From UBA6115 sp964629345 (GTDB taxonomy: Bacteria > Bacillota > Clostridia > Christensenellales > Aristaeellaceae), in the NCBI GenBank assembly GCA_964629345.1, contig CAZVSG010000015.1, positions 1 to 33,230 on the forward strand: 33,230 bases of DNA, in the 5' to 3' direction. The notes under the pieces were generated by a model. The model saw only the letters and a program-made list of their open reading frames with translations, made no database searches and was not told the origin of the DNA. Each line of letters begins with the position of its first letter. Position 1 is the first letter of the stretch. Shown one piece after another: positions 15,932 to 24,056 of this stretch. A program made the translations under genes and the position numbers.

Positions 15932-17127
15932 GCCGTCACCCCTGAGGATCCGCCGCGAAGGCCCTGACGCCACGCAAGCCCCAGCAGCAGCGCGGATAAA
16001 GCGGCCATCGCCGCGAATCCGACCGGGGCCATTGAAGGCAGATCGCCGCCCTGAAGCCCCGCGTACACCGTCCGGTAGGCATAATAGGCCGGCGACAGGG
16101 CCATCAGCGGCTTGACCGCAGCCGGCAGCAGCGTTTCCGGATAGATGCCCCCGCCCAGCAGGAGCAGGGCAAGGATGAACAGCCACGCGCCCGGCAGGGC
16201 CAGGCCGCCTTTGACCGACAGGTAACCCGCCGCCTGGCACAGGCAGCCCGTCACCCAGTACAGGCCGAAAACGGCCGCCAAAAGCAGCTCAAGGCGCGCT
16301 CCGGGGTAGAAGGATTTCAGTCCGATGATCAGCGGCGCCATGGACACCCCCACCCACAGCAGCCCGACCAGCTGCCTGGCCAGCGGAGAAGCCCACCAGC
16401 GCGCCCTTGACAGGGCCAGGCGGACCAGGATGCCGTTGCCGCGCTCCTCCCAGGCCTGCGTCAGCAGCAGCAGTCCGATCTGCATGCACAGCAGGCACAT
16501 GATGGAGGAGACGACGTGGAAAGGCGTGCTCATCCGCGCCGATTCGTTCTGGGTGACCACGGCCCGCCGGGTCAGCGCCCATACTGCCACCTGCGAGAAC
16601 GTAGCGCCCAGCTGCCTGTTGTAGGCGTCGATATCCTTGAACAGCGGGCGGACGGCCTGGCCAAAGGACATATAGGCGGCCTGCATGCCCATGATGCTGT
16701 CCGTCAGGCTGCGCAGCGCGCGGACAAAGATGGCCGTTTCCGCCGGCATGCGCGGGTTGACATGCAGGATGACCGGGTCGCGCTGGGCCCAGGCCTGGCT
16801 GCTTTCAAAAAAACCCGGCGGGATGCTAATGATCATCAGGATCTCGTTGCTGTCAAGCCGCTTCTGTGCCGTTGCCATGTCCTCGATGTGGACGCTGCCC
16901 ATCCCGCTCATCCCCTCAAGGATGCCTGCCAAGGATTGGGAGATCAGGCTGGCTTCCGGGTCGACGATGGAGAGGGACAGGTTGTAGGAGATCCGGTCGT
17001 TTCCTTCCGTGAAACTCGGCAGCGCGGACAGAATGAACAGGGTCAGCAGGAGGACCGCCGCAAAAAAAGCGAGGGTGCGCACGGTGAGCGTCTCCCGCAG
17101 GTGAAAGAGGACAAGTCGGAAAAGCAT
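15928..17127 (-). CDS. ABC-2 type exporter permease (first of pair)
   Basis: The product is 399 residues from the ATG at 17127, with GAGAGGT just upstream. The first helix (LAFFAAVLLLTLFILSAL) is followed by a large external domain that includes NRMPAE-like NPRMPAETAIFVRALRSL. Five to six helices follow from SSIMCLLCMQIGLLLLTQAW onward. The order matches YhgE/Pip- or NatB-like ABC-2 permeases. The gene begins one base after the ATPase stop, and its own stop overlaps the start of the second permease, so all three are one translationally coupled operon. Confidence 0.85.
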   Translation of the reverse strand: MLFRLVLFHLRETLTVRTLAFFAAVLLLTLFILSALPSFTEGNDRISYNLSLSIVDPEASLISQSLAGILEGMSGMGSVHIEDMATAQKRLDSNEILMIISIPPGFFESSQAWAQRDPVILHVNPRMPAETAIFVRALRSLTDSIMGMQAAYMSFGQAVRPLFKDIDAYNRQLGATFSQVAVWALTRRAVVTQNESARMSTPFHVVSSIMCLLCMQIGLLLLTQAWEERGNGILVRLALSRARWWASPLARQLVGLLWVGVSMAPLIIGLKSFYPGARLELLLAAVFGLYWVTGCLCQAAGYLSVKGGLALPGAWLFILALLLLGGGIYPETLLPAAVKPLMALSPAYYAYRTVYAGLQGGDLPSMAPVGFAAMAALSALLLGLAWRQGLRGGSSGVTA

Positions 17128-17128
17128 G

Positions 17129-17842
17129 CTACCTCTCCCCGGTCTCATCGTCCGGGGCTTCCGCCAGTATGCCGTCCCGGAGCGTGACGACCCGGTCGCA
17201 GACCGCTTCCATTTCACTGCGGTAATGGTTGACCATCACGACCATGCGCCCGGACTGCTTCATTCCCCTGACCGCGTGGAGCAGCGCTTCACGGTTGTCC
17301 TCGTCCACGCCTGCGGTGGGTTCGTCCAGCAGCATGAGGGAGGGGGAGCCGACCAGCCCGGCGGCAAGGTTGGCGCGCCTGGCCATCCCGCCTGAGCAGC
17401 GGGATACCCGTTTGTTGACAAAGTCCTGGATATGGGTCAGCTGGATGGCTTCGTCCACGGCTGCCCTGCGCGCTGCACCTGACAGGCCCTGCGCGGAGGC
17501 CCAGAAATCAAGGTTCTGCCGGACCGTCAGCCGGGGGGAGAGCGCGATCACCTGCGGGACGTAGCCGATCAGTCTCCGGTAGGCGCGGCTTTGCCCGGCG
17601 GGAATGCCCAACAGGGTGATCCGGCCCGAGTCGGGCGGCAGGATCGAGGCCAGCAGATGGATCAGCGTGGTCTTCCCCGCGCCGTTGTTTCCGCATACGC
17701 CCAGGATGTGCCCGGGCATCAGCGAAAAGCTGACCCCCTGCAGCACGCTTTCCCGCCCGTAGGATTTGCAGAGATCCCGCACCCGGAGGCCGTCATTGTC
17801 AGGGCTTTTGTTCTCAGCCGTCGGGGCGGGGAGATGTGTCAT
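17129..17842 (-). CDS. ABC exporter ATP-binding protein
   Basis: The product is 237 residues. AAAGGAG eight bases upstream chooses the ATG at 17842 over the open frame to 17911. All nucleotide-binding motifs are present: Walker A GNNGAGKT at 51-58, Q-loop Gln97, signature CSGGM at 149-153 (Cys replaces the usual Leu), Walker B LMLLDE at 169-174, and the H-loop His206. It is the CcmA/DrrA-like class that powers ABC-2 permeases. It leads the three-gene operon from the promoter at 17910-17939. The neighbourhood gives no hint of the exported compound. Confidence 0.92.
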   Translation of the reverse strand: MTHLPAPTAENKSPDNDGLRVRDLCKSYGRESVLQGVSFSLMPGHILGVCGNNGAGKTTLIHLLASILPPDSGRITLLGIPAGQSRAYRRLIGYVPQVIALSPRLTVRQNLDFWASAQGLSGAARRAAVDEAIQLTHIQDFVNKRVSRCSGGMARRANLAAGLVGSPSLMLLDEPTAGVDEDNREALLHAVRGMKQSGRMVVMVNHYRSEMEAVCDRVVTLRDGILAEAPDDETGER

Positions 17843-17909
17843 GTACAGAAGCTCCTTTGATCCGATCCATTCCTGCCGGTCCATGCTGCCGGCGTGCGTC
17901 GATAGCGTC

Positions 17910-17939
17910 ACTATATCCGCGATGGGATCAGGGTGTCAA
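17910..17939 (-). promoter_or_regulatory. Promoter of the first ABC exporter operon
   Basis: On the minus strand: TTGACA (17939-17934), an 18-bp spacer and TATAGT (17915-17910). The ATPase ATG lies about 70 bases downstream. Confidence 0.68.
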
Positions 17940-17966
17940 GCAAGCGGGATCGGGGGATAAGGGGAA

Positions 17967-17994
17967 ACGGGCAGGCGCGTCTATGCCTGCCCGT
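17967..17994 (-). terminator. Terminator of the SPFH operon, overlapping the last codons
   Basis: ACGGGCAGGC (17967-17976) and GCCTGCCCGT (17985-17994) form a perfect 10-bp stem with an 8-base loop. On the minus strand TTCCCCTTATCC follows. The stem overlaps the stop codon of the ribbon-helix-helix gene. Confidence 0.65.
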
Positions 17995-18193
17995 CCGTTT
18001 TCTCGGCGTTTTGATCCGGAGGGGATCCGTCCGCTGCCTGAACGCCGCGCTTTCTCCTTTGCCGGACGCATTCGCTCAGGAGGTATTCGATCTGTCCGTT
18101 CACCGAGCGGAAGTCATCCCCGGCCCAGGCGGCAATCTCCTCATACAGTCGCGCCGACAGGCGCAGCGGGATCTGTTTCTTCCCGTCCGCCAT
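17981..18193 (-). CDS. Small Arc/CopG-like ribbon-helix-helix protein
   Basis: The product is 70 residues from the ATG at 18193, one base after the SPFH stop. The N-terminal part reads KKQIPLRLSARLYEEIAAWA, then DFRSVNGQIEYLLSECV. This is the β-strand/two-helix pattern of Arc/MetJ-type DNA-binding proteins (about residues 5-46). A short charged tail follows. Such proteins bind operators as dimers of dimers and commonly repress their own operon. Without a ribosome site of its own it is probably translated by coupling to the SPFH gene. The TGATAT boxes at 19243-19268 are the obvious candidate target. An antitoxin role is possible, but no toxin-like gene is present. Confidence 0.8.
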   Translation of the reverse strand: MADGKKQIPLRLSARLYEEIAAWAGDDFRSVNGQIEYLLSECVRQRRKRGVQAADGSPPDQNAEKTDGQA

Positions 18194-18194
18194 C

Positions 18195-19220
18195 TCAATA
18201 CAGGCTGCCGCTGTTGACGACAGGCTGGGCGTCCCTGTTGCCGCACAGCACGACGAGCAGGTTGGAGACCATGGCGGCCTTCCGCTCGTCATCCATCTGG
18301 ACGATCCCGTTCTCGCCCAGCTTCTGCAGCGCCATTTCCACCATGCCGACGGCTCCGTCAACGATCATCTTGCGCGCGTCGATGATCGCGCTGGCCTGCT
18401 GCCGCTGCAGCATCACGGCCGCGATCTCCTGGGCGTAGGCCAGGTAGGTGATGCGCGCCTCCAGGATCTCCAGCCCCGCTTCCGTCACCTTGGACTGGAT
18501 CTCCGCCCGGATCCGCTCCGCGACCTCGGCGCTGGAGCCGCGCAGGCTCCCTTCGTCCGGCATCCCGTCCCCGGTCGTGTCCACGTTGGGGGCCACGTCG
18601 TAGGGATAGATCCGCACGATGTTGCGCAGGGCGCTGTCGCACTGCAGCGACAGGTACTCCTTGTAGTTGTCCACCTGGAAAACGGCCTTGGCGGTATCCA
18701 CCACGCGCCACATCACGGCGATGCCGATGTCGATCGGGTTTCCCAGGGTATCGTTCACCTTCTGCTTGCTGTTGTTGAGCGTCATCACTTTCAGCGATAT
18801 TTTTTTGCTGACCAGGGGATCCAACGCTTCCGCGCCCTGGGCCGCGTGCCGGACGGCTTTGCCGGCTGAACCGCTGTCCACGTCGCCGCTCTGGCCCAGG
18901 CGGGTCTTGGCCGCCGGGTTGATGGCCGTGCTGAAGGGATGCACAAAGAAGAAGCCGGCTTCCCGCAGCGTGCCCATGTACTTGCCGAACAGCGTCAGCA
19001 CCAGCGCCTCATTGGGCTTGATGACCTTCAGGCCGATGAACGGGATGAAGCCGATGATCAGCCAGAGGATCCCGAGGATCAGCAGGACCGCGCCGATCCC
19101 CTTTCCGTTCTCCAGCAGCATGCCCCCCCAAATGGTCCCTGCCAGCGCGAGCAGGTAGAGAACGATCCCGCCCAGCAGCACAGGCATCCCCCGCCTGGCC
19201 TTCAAAACCTTCTCCTGCAT
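18195..19220 (-). CDS. SPFH/band-7 domain membrane protein
   Basis: The product is 341 residues; AAGGAGG nine bases upstream fixes the ATG at 19220. Two N-terminal transmembrane helices (about 13-35 and 41-63) are followed by an SPFH domain (about 65-270). It begins IGLKVIKPNEALVLTLFGKY and contains VMTLNNSKQKVNDTLGNPID. The region after 250 (YLAYAQEIAAVMLQRQQASA) is the flotillin-like coiled helix. SPFH proteins build large membrane-associated rings or scaffolds that organise microdomains and partner proteases or transporters. The asparagine-rich ELDP-type loop at 110-140 is typical of the bacterial clade. The downstream RHH gene is immediate (one base). Confidence 0.9.
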   Translation of the reverse strand: MQEKVLKARRGMPVLLGGIVLYLLALAGTIWGGMLLENGKGIGAVLLILGILWLIIGFIPFIGLKVIKPNEALVLTLFGKYMGTLREAGFFFVHPFSTAINPAAKTRLGQSGDVDSGSAGKAVRHAAQGAEALDPLVSKKISLKVMTLNNSKQKVNDTLGNPIDIGIAVMWRVVDTAKAVFQVDNYKEYLSLQCDSALRNIVRIYPYDVAPNVDTTGDGMPDEGSLRGSSAEVAERIRAEIQSKVTEAGLEILEARITYLAYAQEIAAVMLQRQQASAIIDARKMIVDGAVGMVEMALQKLGENGIVQMDDERKAAMVSNLLVVLCGNRDAQPVVNSGSLY

Positions 19221-19242
19221 TTCTTTCCGCCTCCTTCAACTA

Positions 19243-19268
19243 ATATCAATATGATATCACAATGATAT
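19243..19268. promoter_or_regulatory. Triple TGATAT operator over the SPFH promoter
   Basis: Three TGATAT hexamers occur: one inverted (ATATCA at 19243-19248) and two direct (19252-19257 and 19263-19268), the direct pair 11 bases apart, about one helical turn. They lie across the -10 and spacer of the SPFH promoter. This fits a cooperatively binding ribbon-helix-helix repressor. Confidence 0.6.
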
Positions 19269-19278
19269 TGGGTGTCAA
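19251..19278 (-). promoter_or_regulatory. Promoter of the SPFH-RHH operon
   Basis: On the minus strand: TTGACA (19278-19273), a 16-bp spacer and TATCAT (19256-19251). The -10 is embedded in the TGATAT repeats, so repressor binding would block polymerase. Confidence 0.65.
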
Positions 19279-19324
19279 GAGGCGGGTGACGGTACGGGAG
19301 CGGAAAATCTCTGCTGCCTTCTCC

Positions 19325-20179
19325 TCAGTCTTTCGCCAGCGCGAGCCAGGGCGGACCGCCTTCTGCCTGCGGCGGCTCCGTCAGCCATTTCGCCATGCCG
19401 AAGAATTTCCTGCTGTCAGGACCGCGCAGCCCCTCAGGGACCCGGACGACGTACCGCTCCGCGTTGAAATGCAGATGGATCAGCGCCAGGGCTTCCTGCC
19501 AGGAAAGACCATCCAGGATCAATTCGCTGACTCGCATCGCGTCATAACGGGGTTCACAGACTGCGGCGGCCTGTCCGCTCCCTCCGGACATCATCAGCAT
19601 TGCCCCGCCGGACGCCTCAGCGCTGCGCCTGACATACTCCAGCGCTTCCAGGTCCCACTTGACGAACAGCCTGCTTTGGGAAAATACGGCGGAGCGGAGG
19701 AAAGAATACTCCCCGGCCGTGCAGCGGCGCACCTTTCCGGCCGCGGGCACTCCGAGGAGCTCCTTCGCCTTTATGGAAAACTCATTGATGAAAAATTGGT
19801 CCTGATACCCTCTCTCGCGGTAAAAATGGAACAGCCCCGCATCCGCGGGAACGAGCAGGGAGACGGCGGCGCCTTCCCGGCGCATCGTGTCATGCGCCGC
19901 AAGGAGCAGCGCGGTGCTGACGCCCTGCCCGCGGTACCCGATTCTTGTCGCAACAGCAAAGACGTAACGGCCGGGAAAGCTTGATCCCGGCGCGGTGAGC
20001 GTCACCGGAAGCATGCTGAGCATGCCGATGACCCCGCCGTCCTTCTCCATCAGCAGCATGTTGTCGTGGCGATGGCGATATCGAAAATAGAAGGCGGTCT
20101 CCTCCCGGCTGTCCCCGAAGGCCTCCTGCCACAGCGACATCAGTTCCTTCAGGTCATTGTCCCGCGGCTTTCTGATCAC
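19325..20179 (-). CDS. Eis-like GNAT acetyltransferase
   Basis: The product is 284 residues starting at a GTG (20179) that overlaps the stop of the upstream gene as GTGA. The N-terminal GNAT domain has VFAVATRIGYRGQGVSTALL, with the RGQGVS acetyl-CoA loop, and later FHFYRERGYQDQF. The C-terminal 130 residues hold a second, weaker domain (VRRCTAGEYSFLRSAVFS and on), as in Eis-type enzymes. The acceptor is unknown. Coupling to the DUF2156 gene suggests both modify related amines or aminoacyl groups; this is inference. Confidence 0.85.
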   Translation of the reverse strand: MIRKPRDNDLKELMSLWQEAFGDSREETAFYFRYRHRHDNMLLMEKDGGVIGMLSMLPVTLTAPGSSFPGRYVFAVATRIGYRGQGVSTALLLAAHDTMRREGAAVSLLVPADAGLFHFYRERGYQDQFFINEFSIKAKELLGVPAAGKVRRCTAGEYSFLRSAVFSQSRLFVKWDLEALEYVRRSAEASGGAMLMMSGGSGQAAAVCEPRYDAMRVSELILDGLSWQEALALIHLHFNAERYVVRVPEGLRGPDSRKFFGMAKWLTEPPQAEGGPPWLALAKD

Positions 20180-21114
20180 AGCGGCGCGATCAGCTCCGCG
20201 GAGCTCTTTTCCAGCAGGAAGGCCGGGTCGTAGGACAGCTTGGCTTTCCGCAGGCCCTCGTCCCCGGCGTCGTCCTCGCGGTTGATGTACCGGTATCCCC
20301 TGCAGTTTTCCCTGGCGAAGAGCTGGTTGATCATCTGGTAAGCGCCCTGGAGTTCATAAAACGCCTTTTCCACGTGGATGACGTATGTTTCGTCGTTGAG
20401 CGGCTCGCCCATCGAAAAGGCGACCACGCGTCCGCCTGTCCGCAGCAGCCCGCCTGTGAGCCCCAGTTCAAAGAAATGATCGAAGGCCTGTTCGACCGCG
20501 CAGGATTCCTGGAACAGGCTTTCATCCTCGCGGCAGCCCGCCTGAAGGCACCACTCAAGGTTCATCTTCTGCGCGTCCCCGATGTTCTCCCGGGTGATCT
20601 TTTCATAGGACCAGTCCGGATGGTTCATCATGAAGCGGTTGATGTGGTTGCGCTTGGAACTGAGTTTTTTCCCGCTGAGGCTGATCATCCGCTCCGCCTC
20701 ATAATAATAGTCGTAGTCGCCGCGGTCCGGCGTAAAATTGAACCTGCCCGGGAAGGCGGCTTCCAGCCTGTCCCTGTCCTCGTTGACCACCGTGTTGAAT
20801 ATGAGGGGTTTGCCCCTCCCGCGGCAGTAGTCGTGCAGCGCCCTGACCACACGGTCCACGGGGCCGGCGCCTGCGGGGAAGATGAAACTGGGGTTCTCCG
20901 GATCCGACATGACGATCAGCCGGTCAAAGAGCAGCGCGGCGCTGAGCTTGTAGACCTTCCGCCAGATGAAGTTGGAGGTGAAGCTGTACTCCAGCGCGCT
21001 TCGGTGGCCCGCCCTGAGCGCTTTGTCCATCCAGGGCTTGTCCGATAATGTGATGGGGGAAAAGACCAGCGTTGAGGTGGAAGTAGAGATAAATAACACA
21101 CCTTTCCGAATCAA
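20176..21114 (-). CDS. DUF2156 (phosphatidylglycerol lysyltransferase C-terminal-like) protein
   Basis: The product is up to 312 residues. It matches the DUF2156 family of tandem GNAT-fold proteins related to the catalytic domain of MprF: ALEYSFTSNFIWRKVYKLS, LSSKRNHINRFMMNHPDWSY, GGRVVAFSMGEPLNDETYVI and RYINREDDAGDEGLRKAKLS. There is no membrane half, so it is a stand-alone cytosolic form; these probably transfer aminoacyl or acyl groups. The start is uncertain. TTG at 21114 overlaps the end of the degenerate repeat copy, and GTG at 21099 follows GGAAAGG too closely. The repeat may have replaced the original leader. The gene is translationally coupled to the GNAT gene by GTGA. Confidence 0.82.
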   Translation of the reverse strand: MIRKGVLFISTSTSTLVFSPITLSDKPWMDKALRAGHRSALEYSFTSNFIWRKVYKLSAALLFDRLIVMSDPENPSFIFPAGAGPVDRVVRALHDYCRGRGKPLIFNTVVNEDRDRLEAAFPGRFNFTPDRGDYDYYYEAERMISLSGKKLSSKRNHINRFMMNHPDWSYEKITRENIGDAQKMNLEWCLQAGCREDESLFQESCAVEQAFDHFFELGLTGGLLRTGGRVVAFSMGEPLNDETYVIHVEKAFYELQGAYQMINQLFARENCRGYRYINREDDAGDEGLRKAKLSYDPAFLLEKSSAELIAPL

Positions 21115-21131
21115 TTTCGGTTCTTTATACC

Positions 21132-21282
21132 AAACTCAATCGTAAACGCTTTGATGAGCCGGTCTTTTTCCGCCTCCGCGTTGCCTTTTTCACTCGGCGT
21201 AGGCTCCGCTACGCCTCATTCTTTCGGCTGAACGGAGCCATGAAAAATCCTCGTCCCATCTGTGCGTTTACTCATTCGTTTT
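21132..21282 (-). repeat. Degenerate small-ORF repeat, copy 2 (inverted)
   Basis: On the minus strand ATGAGTAAACGCACAGATGG begins a frame reading MSKRTDGTRIFHGSVQPKE, then TGA. The same frame then continues GVAEPTPSEKGNAEAEKDRL and IKAFTIEFGIKNRN before a second TGA. So one in-frame stop interrupts a 54-codon frame. The interruption coincides with the perfect hairpin GGCGTAG/CTACGCC with loop CGGAGC. Copy 1 lies at 6031-6246 in the opposite orientation. The copy ends at the DUF2156 start and supplies a -10-like GGTATAAA in the right direction, so it may now serve as that gene's promoter. Confidence 0.6.
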
Positions 21283-21384
21283 GTATCCGTACAGAGACCC
21301 AAACAAACACAGCGTCTGGGCTCAGGGGCAGTATACCCGATTTCCCGTCCGGACGGAATCCCTCAGCGGCGGAAAGCGTTTTTG

Positions 21385-21414
21385 ATGGCAGTCCGCCTTA
21401 TCCTGTGGTATAAT
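21385..21414 (+). promoter_or_regulatory. Extended -10 promoter of the alr operon
   Basis: ATGGCA (21385-21390), an 18-bp spacer and TGGTATAAT, a perfect extended -10 with the hexamer at 21409-21414. The leader to the ATG at 21498 is about 77 bases. Confidence 0.68.
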
Positions 21415-21497
21415 AAGAGAAACAGCGCAACCGCAGCCGGACGCCCGAGGATCTGCGAGCAAGGCGAGCCGGCTTCAAAGAGGGAGCCATCCTGAGC

Positions 21498-22672
21498 ATG
21501 AGACAGACCTACGCCCTCGTCAGCCTTGACCATTACAAGGAGAACATCTCCGCTGTCAGATCCTGGATCGGCGACGGGGTCAGGCTGTTGGCTGTCGTAA
21601 AGGCCGACGCCTACGGGCACGGGATCGGGCGGATCGCGGGCGCGGCGGAGCAGGCGGGGGCCGACTGGCTCGGTGTGGCGATGGCCGAGGAAGGGATCGC
21701 GGTCAGAAGAGCCGGCATCAGGCTGCCGATCCTCCTCTTCACGGCCCTGAATGAGCAGGATACGTTCAGCGCCCTGGAGCAGGGCCTCACCCTGTGCGCG
21801 TACACGCCGGAACACATCGCATCCATCAGCAGAGCAGCGGAGAAGCTCGGCCGGGCCGCCGACGTGCACGTTAAGCTGGACACCGGCATGAACCGCATCG
21901 GCGCCAGGGATGAAGCGGAACTGGGCGCCCTGCTGGAGGCTGCCGGGAGGGNNNNNNNNNNNNNNNNNNNNNNNNNNNNNNNNNNNNNNNNNNNNNNNNN
22001 NNNNNNNNNNNNNNNNNNNNNNNNNNNNNNNNNNNNNNNNNNNNNNNNNNNNNNNNNNNNNNNNNNNNNNNNNNNNNNNNNNNNNNNNNNNNNNTCAGTG
22101 ACCGTCAGCTGGAGCGTTTTCATCAGATGGTCCCTCTTCTGCCCAAGGGCATCCTGCTGCACGCTGCCGGATCCTCAGCCCTGCTGACCAGGAGGGACGC
22201 GCATTTTGACATGGTGCGGGCAGGGATCGCGCTGTACGGGTATTCGCCTGTCAAGACCTCCCTGCCGCTCAAGCCTGTGCTGAGCTGGACCGCTGAGATC
22301 AGCCACGTCAAAGAGATCAAAAAGGGCGACTGCGTCAGCTACGGCGCGACGTTCGAAGCGGGGGGGCCGATGAAGGTCGCGACGGTTTCTGTGGGCTACG
22401 GCGACGGGTTCAGCCGGATGCTTTCAAACCGCGGGCAGGTGCTGATCAACGGGCGGCGCTGCCGCGTGCTCGGCCGGGTCTGCATGGACCAGATCATGGC
22501 CGACGCGACGGAGGCGGGGCAGGTCAAGCCAGGCGATCAGGCGGTGCTCATCGGCGCTCAGGGGGAGGAGCGGATCACCGCCGATGACATCGCCGCCCAG
22601 ACGGGTACGATCCCCTATGAAGTGCTCCTGAACATCTCAAAGCGCGTGCCGCGGCGGTACGAGTCAGTTTGA
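21498..22672 (+). CDS. alr: Alanine racemase, interrupted by an assembly gap
   Basis: Alanine racemase converts L- to D-alanine with pyridoxal phosphate, supplying peptidoglycan synthesis. Before the gap the PLP-lysine motif VVKADAYGHG and the segment HVKLDTGMNRIGARDEAEL are clear. After the gap come QLERF, HFDMVRAGIALYGYSP, the catalytic tyrosine loop VSYGATFEA, SVGYGDGFSR and GRVCMDQIMAD. The 143-base N run (21952-22094) leaves the two halves in different frames. By family comparison about 45 residues are missing, close to the gap size, so the gap estimate is off by one or two bases rather than the gene being broken. The gene leads the plus-strand operon to 25196. The ribosome site (AGGGAG, about 12 bases upstream) is distant. 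Confidence 0.9.
21952..22094. other. Assembly gap (143 N) inside alr
   Basis: A run of 143 Ns. Flanking frames differ by a non-multiple of three, so the stated length is an estimate. Confidence 0.95.
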
Positions 22673-22683
22673 AGGGGAAGCAG

Positions 22684-23493
22684 ATGCAGAACAAGCGCCC
22701 GAGGGTGAAAAAGGATCCGAAAACACCGCAGATCAGGAAGCCCTACCTCAGGGGGAGGGCCGTCAGCGCCCTGTCCGTCAGGCGCGGCCTGCGCGTCTTC
22801 GCCTATCTCATCGTCTCGGCTGTTCTGTTCCTGTTCCTGGGGCAGCTGCTCGCGCTGGAGTCCGCCTGGCTGCGGACGCTGCTCAACCTGGCCGTCATCA
22901 TCGCCTTCTGCGGGCTTTTGTTCGGTGAAGGCGCGCGCATGGGGGAGGGGGACGTGACCTATGCCGAGATCGCGCTGCACCGGAAGTCCGAGGGCAGGGC
23001 CCTTGCTCCCGCTGACCTCAGCCGCTGCTATCATCCCGCCAAAGGCCTCCTGACCGCTTCGGCCGGCGCTTTCCCGCTGATGCTGCTGTGCCTGGTATAT
23101 GCCTTCATGGCGCAGGAGAACCGCTATACCCTGGGCACGCTGCCCTCCTGGCTGACAGCCTATAAGGACAGGGCGGACGTCGCCCTTGCCCTCTCCTATT
23201 ACGGGGACAGGGCGGGGGTGCAGATCGCGGATCTGATGCGCATGGCAGTCAGGCTGCTGGTCTTTCCCTACGTCAACCTGCTGGTCGCGGACGGCGGCGC
23301 GGGAACGCTGCTGGTGGAACGCCTCTCACCCGTCCTTCTCCTGATCGCGCCCCTGTTTTACGGCCTTGGCTATACGCAGGGCGAACGGTACCGCGCGATG
23401 GTCCATGGGGGCATCGCGGTCAATCAGCGCAAAGCGGAGAAACGCAGGAGAAAGGAAAGGCCCCAGCGGCGGGAGCCGCGGCAGCTGGTCTGA
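22684..23493 (+). CDS. Integral membrane protein of unknown function
   Basis: The product is 269 residues. AAGGGGA six bases upstream selects the ATG at 22684; the frame is open to a TTG overlapping the alr stop. The N- and C-terminal tails are strongly basic (KRPRVKKDPK at the start, RKAEKRRRKERPQRREPR at the end). Between them lie about five helices: near 31-50, 58-75, 115-135, a segment around LLVFPYVNLLVA, and LSPVLLLIAPLFYGLGYTQG. I do not recognise the family. It sits between alr and rsmD, and its stop overlaps the rsmD start (TGATG), so it is part of the housekeeping operon. The positively charged ends suggest a protein bound to the inner face of the membrane. Confidence 0.75.
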   Translation: MQNKRPRVKKDPKTPQIRKPYLRGRAVSALSVRRGLRVFAYLIVSAVLFLFLGQLLALESAWLRTLLNLAVIIAFCGLLFGEGARMGEGDVTYAEIALHRKSEGRALAPADLSRCYHPAKGLLTASAGAFPLMLLCLVYAFMAQENRYTLGTLPSWLTAYKDRADVALALSYYGDRAGVQIADLMRMAVRLLVFPYVNLLVADGGAGTLLVERLSPVLLLIAPLFYGLGYTQGERYRAMVHGGIAVNQRKAEKRRRKERPQRREPRQLV

Positions 23494-24056
23494 TGGCGCT
23501 GCGCATCATCGGGGGCGAATACCGGTCCCGGCTGCTCAGGACCCCTTCAGGCAGGAACACGAGGCCCACGCGCGCCATGGTGCGGGAAGCGGTGTTCAAC
23601 ATCCTGCAAGGTCACTGCCCCGGCGCCAGGGTGCTGGACCTGTTCTCCGGCAGCGGCGCGATGGGGTTTGAAGCGCTCAGCCGCGGTGCTGTATCCGCCG
23701 TCTTCTGCGACGCGGACAGGGGGGCCGCGGAGACGGTCAGGGCCAATGCCGCGCTGCTGGGTGCCACGGACCGTTCCCTGATCCTTCACACGGCCTGGCA
23801 GGCGGCGCTGAAAGGCCAGGCTGAGGCGGGCAGGCGGTTTGACCTGATTTTTCTGGATCCGCCCTACGGCCTGAAGCCCGATGAAGTCCTTGAACGGATC
23901 GCTGAACTGGACCTGCTGGACGCGGACGGCCATATCGTCCTGGAACATGCCGCCGCCGCCCATCCCGGCATTCCAGCCGCGTTCCCGCTGTTCCGTTACC
24001 GCACCTACGGCGTCACGGCGCTGAGCATCCTGAGCAAAGGAGAGGGGCAGAAATGA
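23493..24056 (+). CDS. rsmD: 16S rRNA (guanine(966)-N(2))-methyltransferase
   Basis: The product is 187 residues. The start motif LRIIGGEYRSRLLRTP and RPTRAMVREAVFNIL are characteristic of RsmD. The SAM-binding loop is LDLFSGSGAMGFEAL (49-63) and the catalytic N2-methylase motif is DPPY at 122-125. The enzyme methylates G966 of 16S rRNA on the 30S subunit. It overlaps the previous gene by TGATG and the next by ATGA; rsmD-coaD is a conserved pair in Bacillota. Confidence 0.95.
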   Translation: MALRIIGGEYRSRLLRTPSGRNTRPTRAMVREAVFNILQGHCPGARVLDLFSGSGAMGFEALSRGAVSAVFCDADRGAAETVRANAALLGATDRSLILHTAWQAALKGQAEAGRRFDLIFLDPPYGLKPDEVLERIAELDLLDADGHIVLEHAAAAHPGIPAAFPLFRYRTYGVTALSILSKGEGQK

